Below are positions 23,212-29,176 of a DNA stretch of 30,483 bases, one piece after another (positions within the stretch are counted from its first letter, which is position 1; each line of letters opens with the position of its first letter). The notes below the pieces were generated by a model. It saw only the letters and a list, made by a program, of their open reading frames with translations. It had not been told where the DNA came from and did not search any database. The position numbers and the translations under genes were made by a program. Origin of the DNA: JAMBLL01 sp964460075 (GTDB lineage: Bacteria > Actinomycetota > Acidimicrobiia > Spongiisociales > UBA5794). Location: assembly GCA_964460075.1 (NCBI GenBank), contig CAYWPC010000024.1, positions 1-30,483 of the forward strand. The letters are read 5' to 3'.

Positions 23212-23961
23212 GTGAATGTGAAGGATCGGGTTGCCGTAGTAACCGGTTCAGGCCAGGGCATCGGCAAGGGCATTGCCCTTGTGCTTGCTCAAGCCGGGGC
23301 ACGAGTTGTGGTGAATGATCTCGTACCAGAGAAGGTCCAAGAGACGGTCGCTGAATTCAAGGATGCAGGGCTCGATGTGGTAGGCCACGCAGCAGACGTG
23401 TCCATTGCTGAAGGTGCCGAGGGTCTGATCGCGGCCGCTGTCGATAGCTACGGCCGAGTCGACATTCTGGTGAACAACGTCGGCATGGCGCGTGATGGCT
23501 GGCTTGCCAAAATGAGTGAGGATGACTGGGACCTTGTCCTCCAAGTGAACCTCAAGTCACAGTTCCTCTGCTGTCGGGCCGTTGCGCCGCACATGATGGA
23601 ACAGAAGTCCGGCCGAATCATCAATATCTCGTCACGTGCATGGCTCGGGGGACCGGGTCAGGCGAACTATGCAGCTTCCAAGGGAGCGGTGATCAGTCTG
23701 ACCCGTACGCTGGCGCTCGAGATGGCCCGATACGGCGTCACAGCGAACTGCATTGCGCCAGCACTGGTTGACACGCCGCTGTTCCGTGGCCTCAAGGAAG
23801 AGGTCAAGGAACGTCTCGTCAAGACGATCCCTGCGCGTCGTGTCGGCACTCCTGAGGACATCGGAAACGCAGCACTGTTCTTCGCCGCAGACGAGTCGTC
23901 TTATGTGACCGGTCAGACCCTGTATGTTTGTGGTGGCCGGAGCCTTGGAGCAGGTGGATGA
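23212..23961 (+). CDS. Short-chain dehydrogenase, probable 3-hydroxyacyl-CoA dehydrogenase
   Basis: The GTG at 23212 has GAGGAGG upstream and yields 249 residues; the longer frame back to 22990 runs over the hydratase gene and is discarded. It is a classical SDR: TGSGQGIG (11-18), NNVG (88-91), catalytic Ser140/141, Tyr153 and Lys157 ('YAASK'), and 'APALVDTPL' after the active site. Asp36 after the second strand (VVVNDL) favours NAD+. It would oxidise 3-hydroxypimelyl-CoA to 3-oxopimelyl-CoA, the step before the thiolase. BbsCD or FabG-like activities are alternatives. Confidence 0.85.
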   Translation: MNVKDRVAVVTGSGQGIGKGIALVLAQAGARVVVNDLVPEKVQETVAEFKDAGLDVVGHAADVSIAEGAEGLIAAAVDSYGRVDILVNNVGMARDGWLAKMSEDDWDLVLQVNLKSQFLCCRAVAPHMMEQKSGRIINISSRAWLGGPGQANYAASKGAVISLTRTLALEMARYGVTANCIAPALVDTPLFRGLKEEVKERLVKTIPARRVGTPEDIGNAALFFAADESSYVTGQTLYVCGGRSLGAGG

Positions 23962-23974
23962 AGGTCATAGCATC

Positions 23975-25246
23975 ATGGGGATGACGCTCGCTGAGCGTAT
24001 CCTGGCAAGAGCCTCTGGGAGCGAGAGTGTTCGCGCAGGGGAGTTCGTTGTTGCAGACATCGACCTTGCTCTGCTGCACGACATTTTTGCGGCACAAGTC
24101 TTCGACATGGTGAGCGAGGTCGGATACGACGCCGTGTTCGATCCAGACCGGATTGTTGTCGTGATCGATCACCTCGTCCCTGCACCGACGGCGGAGGCAG
24201 CAGCAATTCACCAAAGGATCCGTGAACACGTCGCGAGGCTCGGCATATCGGCGTTTTACGACGCAGGAGAGGGTATCTGCCACCAGCTGCTGCCAGAGCG
24301 AGGACATGTGCAGCCGGGGAAGTTGATCGTTGGGACGGATTCTCACACAACGACCTACGGCGCCCTTGGTGCAGGCGGGACAGGGATTGGCACCTCGGAC
24401 ATGGTCTATGCCTTGGCGACGGGGAGGCTCTGGTTCCGAGTTCCAGAGACCATTCGATTCGAAATGTCGGGTGACCTCCAAACGGGTGTTTCGTGGAAAG
24501 ATGTGATCCTCTACCTGGCTGGGCGCTTCGGTGCGGATGCCGCCCAGTACAAGGCAATGGAGTTCGCAGGCTCTGCAGTAGCGAAGGCCGACATGTCGAG
24601 CAGGCTCACTGTCTCGAACATGGCGGTGGAGATGGGAGCCAAGTTTGGCCTGTTCGCATCGGACGAAGTCACAGATGCCTACCTGGTGGAACACGCAGGC
24701 GTGGGTGCTGAGCCGTTCGTGCCGGATGCCGACGCTACGTACGAAGCTGTGCACGATGTGTCGCTCGTGGATCTGCCCCCGCAGGTCGCCATGCCTTCCG
24801 AAGTCGACAGGGTTGGTTCGGTCACCGAGGTTGAGGGTCTCTCGATCAATCAGGCCTTCCTCGGGTCGTGCACGAACGGTCGAATCGAAGACTTGGCTGC
24901 AGCGGCAGAGATCCTCGAGGGAAGACACATCGCTGCGGGCGTTCGCTTGTTGGTGGCCCCCGCATCGCGACGGGTTCTTCAAGAGGCGATGCAGTCAGGC
25001 ATCTTGGGAACGCTCATCGATGCGGGCGCTTCGGTGCTTGCCCCAGGATGTGGCCCATGCTTCGGTGGCCACGGAGGGCTCCTCGGACCGGGCGAGCGCT
25101 GCATCGGGACGCACAATCGAAACTTCATCGGACGTATGGGAAGTGCTCAGGCCGAGATCTACCTGGCTTCACCCGCAACAGTGGCCGCCTCGGCCATCGC
25201 GGGCCACATTGCCGATCCCCGGCATCTGGAGGTGACCAATGCCTGA
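23975..25246 (+). CDS. Aconitase-family large subunit (LeuC/DmdA-like)
   Basis: The ATG at 23975 (AAGG ten bases upstream) gives 423 residues; ATG 23981 is equally plausible. This length fits two-subunit isomerases (LeuC, homoaconitase, dimethylmaleate hydratase DmdA), not full-length aconitase. Key motifs: 'GTDSHTTTYGALGA', 'GSCTNGR' with the first Fe-S Cys, and 'CGPCFGGHGG' with the other two, so a [4Fe-4S] cluster is expected. The enzyme adds or moves water on a citrate- or malate-like acid. It overlaps the small-subunit gene by 8 bp. A normal leuC would sit near leuD and leuB; here the partners are a LeuA-like enzyme in the same operon and a PrpF-like isomerase in the divergent one. Confidence 0.87.
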   Translation: MGMTLAERILARASGSESVRAGEFVVADIDLALLHDIFAAQVFDMVSEVGYDAVFDPDRIVVVIDHLVPAPTAEAAAIHQRIREHVARLGISAFYDAGEGICHQLLPERGHVQPGKLIVGTDSHTTTYGALGAGGTGIGTSDMVYALATGRLWFRVPETIRFEMSGDLQTGVSWKDVILYLAGRFGADAAQYKAMEFAGSAVAKADMSSRLTVSNMAVEMGAKFGLFASDEVTDAYLVEHAGVGAEPFVPDADATYEAVHDVSLVDLPPQVAMPSEVDRVGSVTEVEGLSINQAFLGSCTNGRIEDLAAAAEILEGRHIAAGVRLLVAPASRRVLQEAMQSGILGTLIDAGASVLAPGCGPCFGGHGGLLGPGERCIGTHNRNFIGRMGSAQAEIYLASPATVAASAIAGHIADPRHLEVTNA

Positions 25247-25739
25247 CGACGTGATGGCAGGACGGGTCTGGAAATTCGACCACGACATCAGCACGGACGT
25301 GCTCTCACCTGGTTCGTTCGCTGTTGCCCCTGTCGAGATCCGGATGCTGCACTGTTTGGAGTCGGTGAACCCTGACTTCGCATCCCAGGTGCGACCGGGC
25401 GATGTCATCGTTGCAGGGCGCAACTTCGGATGCGGGTCGAGTCGTGAGACAGCTCCGGAGAACCTGAAGGCGCTCGGTGTGGCTTGCGTGGTCACAGAGT
25501 CGCTGTCGAGGATTTTCATGAGGAACGCCGTCGCGGTTGGTCTGCCTGTGATTGTTTGTGCCGGTGTGCACAGCGCGTTCTCCGACGGTGAGGGAATCGA
25601 GGTCGACCTCGCCTCCGGTAGGGTCACCAACGTCGAGAGCGGCGCCGATCTGCAGGGTGATTCTTTGCCGCACGAGATGCGCGAGATTCTTGCGGCTGGG
25701 GGCATCCTCAACGTGCTGCGGAATCAAGGAAGTGCGTGA
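25239..25739 (+). CDS. Aconitase-family small subunit (LeuD/DmdB-like)
   Basis: This 166-residue protein has GGAGGTG before the ATG at 25239. It has the swivelling-domain fold with 'GCGSSRETAPENLKALG' and 'RNAVAVGLPVIVC'. The substrate loop after the first strand reads 'DISTDVLSPGSFAVAP' instead of the 'DTDxIIPARYL' seen in LeuD and homoaconitase. Since that loop sets specificity, the natural substrate is probably neither isopropylmalate nor homocitrate. It is the last gene of the long operon, 58 bp before the regulator gene. Confidence 0.85.
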   Translation: MPDDVMAGRVWKFDHDISTDVLSPGSFAVAPVEIRMLHCLESVNPDFASQVRPGDVIVAGRNFGCGSSRETAPENLKALGVACVVTESLSRIFMRNAVAVGLPVIVCAGVHSAFSDGEGIEVDLASGRVTNVESGADLQGDSLPHEMREILAAGGILNVLRNQGSA

Positions 25740-25757
25740 TCGGCCGAGTGTGATGCC

Positions 25758-25786
25758 TTGACGGGTATCAGGACCACCCGTACAGT
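25758..25786 (+). promoter_or_regulatory. Promoter of the PAS-LuxR gene with inverted repeat in the spacer
   Basis: TTGACG (25758-25763) and TACAGT (25781-25786) are 17 bp apart. An inverted repeat ACGGGT-N9-ACCCGT (25761-25781) fills the spacer, a likely operator. The predicted start lies only a few bases before the ATG at 25798, so the transcript would be leaderless or nearly so; no ribosome site is visible. Confidence 0.6.
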
Positions 25787-25797
25787 CGTTCATACCT

Positions 25798-26466
25798 ATG
25801 ACGAGTGTGACCGCGATCGACCAAGGCGTTGGAGACATACTTGCCGAGCTACTCGATATGCTCGGCAGGACCGGCGACGCCATGATCGCGATCGATGCCG
25901 AGTTCCGGATCATCGCCTGGAATGACGCAGCCACTGAGTTGCTTGGCTACTCACCGGACGACGTGCTCGGGCGGTCATGCCACGAGGTTCTCTGCTGGCG
26001 GGATCGCTGTGGTGACGCTGTGTGCAATGGTTTGTGCCCCGCAGCCTCCGCAGGCGAGCCAGACGAGGTCATTGAAACCAAGGAAGTACTCGGCCGTTCC
26101 GCTTCTGGTCGGACGTTGTGGCTGAGTGCGTCAACGATCGTGCCTCCCGTCGAGTTGCGTGATCAGTGCCGGCTGGTGCACATGATCCGAGAGGTCTCTC
26201 TTCCTCCTGAGCTTGAGCGTGTCGTCGTTGAGCGACTGGAGGGATGGAGCCCTGCCAGCCGAAACGGTGACCGTCGCCTAGACGTTCTCACTGCGAGGGA
26301 ACGCGATGTGTTGATGCTCCTCACCGAGGGCTTCGACGGTGCCTCGATCGCTGAAGAGCTCTTCCTGTCGCCTGCAACAGTCCGCAATCACATTCAACAC
26401 ATCCTCGCCAAGCTCGGTGTCCACAGCAGAGTCGAAGCTGTTGCGTTGGCGCTGCGGCGCTCCTAG
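25798..26466 (+). CDS. PAS-LuxR regulator with Cys-rich PAS segment
   Basis: This 222-residue protein has a PAS domain (about 20-125; 'AMIAIDAEFRIIAWNDAATELLGY') and a LuxR/NarL-type HTH (about 162-222; 'LTARERDVLMLLTEGF', 'LFLSPATVRNHIQHILAKLGV'). Within the PAS are five cysteines in 20 residues (61, 66, 71, 76, 80), which could bind an Fe-S cluster or act as a thiol redox switch. It has no receiver domain, so it senses directly. The place next to an oxygen-sensitive pathway suggests control by redox state or a ligand. It has its own promoter. Signal and targets are inferred. Confidence 0.82.
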   Translation: MTSVTAIDQGVGDILAELLDMLGRTGDAMIAIDAEFRIIAWNDAATELLGYSPDDVLGRSCHEVLCWRDRCGDAVCNGLCPAASAGEPDEVIETKEVLGRSASGRTLWLSASTIVPPVELRDQCRLVHMIREVSLPPELERVVVERLEGWSPASRNGDRRLDVLTARERDVLMLLTEGFDGASIAEELFLSPATVRNHIQHILAKLGVHSRVEAVALALRRS

Positions 26467-26467
26467 C

Positions 26468-26482
26468 GCCCTCCGGAAGGGC
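26468..26482. terminator. Hairpin between convergent genes
   Basis: GCCCT-CCGGA-AGGGC forms a 5-bp stem in the 38-bp gap between the converging PAS-LuxR and hemerythrin-like genes. It is followed by only two T residues, so it is at best a weak bidirectional terminator. Confidence 0.35.
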
Positions 26483-26504
26483 TTACCAGGATGCTGCGCA
26501 GGCC

Positions 26505-27071
26505 TTAGGGGTGCTCAAGGATTTCGGCTGCAAGTTCCTCAAGGTCGTCCTTGGTCCTGCCCTCGAAGCTTCGTGCGCAGACCTCGTCGTAGCCAGCGCA
26601 AAGGTCTGCGCACGTAGGTCCCACGATCATCCCGTCTGCCATGGTGAAGAGGGCTGAGTCTTCCTTGTCGATGTGCGCCACGATGAGTGCGATGTATCCC
26701 TCGGCGGCACCCCTCAATCGAACGACCGCCTCGGCGTCTCCGCCGCGGGCAGCCTCGAGCGATGCTGCCATCGTTCGCACGAACGCTCGCCCTCGCTCGT
26801 GCTCGTCGAGCATGACAGCTATCGGGCCTGAATCATGTGGCAGGCCCTGCTGCTCCAATTCGGGGAACAAAAGGTCCTCTTCCTTCCCATGATGACAAGC
26901 ATCGGCGAAGAGCCGAAAGAAGGACACGCAGCTTGCAGCCACGTCGTAGTCGAGCGCAATGCCGTTCCTTTCGGCTTCGAGCCTCGCGTCGAGAGCGTGG
27001 GCCACTTTGAGGATGAGCTTGTGTTCGTCCCTCAGCATCCTTGTCGCTGTGTCTGTGTGGTCGTTGGTCAT
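26505..27071 (-). CDS. Hemerythrin-like (HHE domain) protein
   Basis: The ATG at 27071 gives 188 residues starting 'MTNDHTDTATRMLRDEHKLIL'; the further upstream extension is not protein-like. The four-helix HHE domain is marked by His17, His25, 'CHHGKEEDLLFPEL', 'MLDEHERGRAFV' and 'AHIDKEDSALF', giving enough His and Glu ligands for a di-iron site that may bind oxygen or nitric oxide. A C-terminal tail of about 45 residues has Cys pairs ('PTCADLCAGYDEVC'). There is no visible ribosome site. Being convergent with the PAS-LuxR gene, it is not in its operon. A role in oxygen or iron handling is likely but not proven. Confidence 0.82.
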   Translation of the reverse strand: MTNDHTDTATRMLRDEHKLILKVAHALDARLEAERNGIALDYDVAASCVSFFRLFADACHHGKEEDLLFPELEQQGLPHDSGPIAVMLDEHERGRAFVRTMAASLEAARGGDAEAVVRLRGAAEGYIALIVAHIDKEDSALFTMADGMIVGPTCADLCAGYDEVCARSFEGRTKDDLEELAAEILEHP

Positions 27072-27187
27072 GGTGCCAACGTAGACGCGCTTTGGGAGTG
27101 AACGCAACATTGTTGACGCGGCGGCGGCGAGAGCAACGGGCTCCCATGTTCGGTGGCGACTCGACTGGTCCCGAGTTTGTGGCGCAG

Positions 27188-27724
27188 CTACGACGCGGAG
27201 GAAGCCAGCGTGTCGTCGAGCGCGGCCATGACGTCGCTGATCGGCGGGTAGTCGGCAATCCCGGTGCCGCGGTACAGATAGGTGACGTCGCCGTCTGCTG
27301 TTACCACCGCTACAGCTGGAAGCACCGTGTAGCTCGCCGTGATTCGGCCTTGTCTGCGGTGCCGTAGAAACGCAGAGAGATAGTTCCACCAGGCTCGAAT
27401 GTTGAACAGGAAGGACAGCAACGTCTGGGTTCCAAGCTCAAAGCGGTCGGAGAGTAGATGGTCTCGGTCCAGCAACAGTTCGAAGGGGATGGATGTTTCC
27501 ATGAGATGAGTTGCCTGGTACGACGCTGCAGGGGCGACACCGATGACGTCGCCACCCGCGTTCAGGATCTGGGGATGAGCCGCCGCAAACTGCGACAGCG
27601 TGTCGAGGCAGCCCGCTCAGCCGTAGTAGCGCGCCAGGATCACGACGGTTGGGACACCGATGCGGTCTCCGAGGAGGACGGTTTCGTGATCGGGTGTCGT
27701 CAACGTTATGTCGCCGATAGACAT
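27188..27724 (-). CDS. AhpC/TSA-like redoxin with in-frame TGA, probable selenoprotein
   Basis: From the ATG at 27724 (GGAAGG four bases upstream) one frame runs to a TAG at 27190-27188, interrupted only by TGA at 27619-27617. Reading TGA as selenocysteine gives 178 residues with U36 in 'ARYYG-U-AGC-LDTL': a thioredoxin-fold U-x-x-C motif exactly where related redoxins have C-x-x-C. The sequence after it stays redoxin-like ('GGDVIGVAPAASYQATHL', 'FELLLDRDHLLSDRFELG', 'DGDVTYLYRG'). A possible stem follows the TGA. It starts 28 bp after the transporter gene. The alternative is a nonsense mutation or sequence error of a Cys codon (TGC or TGT). Confidence 0.72.
27578..27616 (-). promoter_or_regulatory. 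Candidate bacterial SECIS hairpin after the TGA
   Basis: Immediately after the TGA, the RNA can pair GCUGC with GCAGU (5 bp, one G-U), then after a CUC bulge GACA with UGUC around a CAC loop. This is where bacterial SECIS elements sit. The loop lacks the G often seen in the E. coli type, so the element is tentative. Confidence 0.35.
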
Positions 27725-27752
27725 GTGGCCTTCCCACGCTGCCGGTGCCATC

Positions 27753-29087
27753 TCAGACGACCTCGGCTTCGGATCCTTCGAACTTCCAACGGTCGCGCGA
27801 CGCCCTCGCAGCATCGACGTCGACCATGCCGAGGAGGATCAGGCCGACGACGAAGAAAGCGGCCACCGAGAGGATTGCCGCCCTTCCCGACCCGGTTGCG
27901 GCGCTCACCGCCCCGAACACGAGTGGCCCGATACCAGACAGCTTCGAGAAAACGGAGTAGAAGCCGAAGAACTCTGCCGAGGCTTCCTCAGGGATCATGG
28001 TGCCGTACAGGCTTCGAGAGAGCGCCTGAACGCCACCGAGGACGAAGCCGACGACCGAGGCCAACGCGAGGAATCCCGCTGAGGAGCCCTCAGGGATGAA
28101 GTAGGCGCCGGTCGCGATGCCGATCCATACGACGAGGGAGATCATCACGGCGTACTTCGGTCCGATTGCGTTGGCAAGACCTCCGAACATGTAGGCCCCA
28201 AAGAACGCGACGAATTGCACGATGAGGAACGCCAGGGCGATGGTTTGGAGATCGAGGCCGAGGGTGTCTTCGGCGTACGGCCCTGAAACCGCAATGACGG
28301 TTCCCGTGCCCGAGTTGTAGACGATGAAAGCAACAATGAAGAGAAGGAGTTGTGGGAACTTGCTGAGCTTGGCCGTGGTGGCGAGGGTCCGTTCGAATCC
28401 GATCTTGACGTACGTCGTCATCCCACGCCGTTGTGCGTCGCCGACATCGTCTGGGAGTCTCGACAGGGCGAACAGGGAGAATCCGACCCACCAGACGCCG
28501 GTACCGAAGATCGCTATGCGCGCAGCCAGCGTCTCGCTCAACGCTGCGCCAGGCTCATCACTCGAGAGGAAGATGAGAACGAACGCGAAGAGCAGGTACA
28601 GGCCACCACCGAGGTAGCCGAGCGCGAATCCCTTCGACGACACCTTGTCGATGGTGTCGTCGGTGGCGATCTCAGGTAGGAAGCCGTCGTAGAACACATT
28701 CGCAGCGACGAACCCGAACTGGCTCACGACGACCACGATGAGGAATAGTGCGACTTGTCCATTGGGAATGAACGGGATGATCAGGGTGAAGAAGGCCCCG
28801 AGAAACGCGAAGTTCCTCAGAAACCGCTTCTTCGCGTCGGTGAAGTCCGCGACCGCTCCCAGGATGGGCATCGCGAGCAGGAGCACGATCGATCCTAGGC
28901 CGACCAAGATCGAGAAGAGCGCTTCTCCAGACAGGCCCCAAAAGGTGTCCCCTGTCATGATCGTTCCCGTGAAGAATGCTCCGATCACAGCACCGAAGAT
29001 GGTGATGTAGGCCGAGTTCGCCCAGTCGTACATGGCCCATCCGAAGATGGTCCGTTTGTCGTTGCGTAGATGGTGAGAGTCCGTCAT
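27753..29087 (-). CDS. MFS transporter, UMF1/Atg22-like
   Basis: I choose the ATG at 29087 (AGG nine bases upstream) giving 444 residues; ATG 29096 sits too close to that site. Twelve hydrophobic segments are visible. The start 'IFGWAMYDWANSAYITIFGAVIGAFFTG' over residues 14-41 is the signature of the UMF1 (YxiO-like) family, related to vacuole effluxer Atg22, and 'LGAVADFTDAKKRFL' is the usual MFS loop. The substrate is unknown; related proteins are often annotated as amino-acid or drug exporters. It precedes the redoxin gene by 28 bp on the same strand, so they may be co-transcribed, and it is divergent from the lipoprotein gene. Confidence 0.82.
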   Translation of the reverse strand: MTDSHHLRNDKRTIFGWAMYDWANSAYITIFGAVIGAFFTGTIMTGDTFWGLSGEALFSILVGLGSIVLLLAMPILGAVADFTDAKKRFLRNFAFLGAFFTLIIPFIPNGQVALFLIVVVVSQFGFVAANVFYDGFLPEIATDDTIDKVSSKGFALGYLGGGLYLLFAFVLIFLSSDEPGAALSETLAARIAIFGTGVWWVGFSLFALSRLPDDVGDAQRRGMTTYVKIGFERTLATTAKLSKFPQLLLFIVAFIVYNSGTGTVIAVSGPYAEDTLGLDLQTIALAFLIVQFVAFFGAYMFGGLANAIGPKYAVMISLVVWIGIATGAYFIPEGSSAGFLALASVVGFVLGGVQALSRSLYGTMIPEEASAEFFGFYSVFSKLSGIGPLVFGAVSAATGSGRAAILSVAAFFVVGLILLGMVDVDAARASRDRWKFEGSEAEVV

Positions 29088-29176
29088 GTGGTTCATCCTA
29101 CGTCGCGAGCCTTCTCGCGTGCTGGCATCGATAGTGGCGACCCTCACTTCAGCGACATAGCCGGTAGCCTGCCGAC

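Noticed and set aside
23819..24982. Long antisense frame of 387 codons over the aconitase-like gene
   Set aside because: It is rich in His, Arg and Cys, has no recognisable motif, and lies opposite a clear conserved gene; codon bias in high-GC DNA makes such frames common.
27188..27814. Reading the redoxin as two separate small genes
   Set aside because: Both parts are in one frame and together make one redoxin domain; the break is a TGA at the active-site position.
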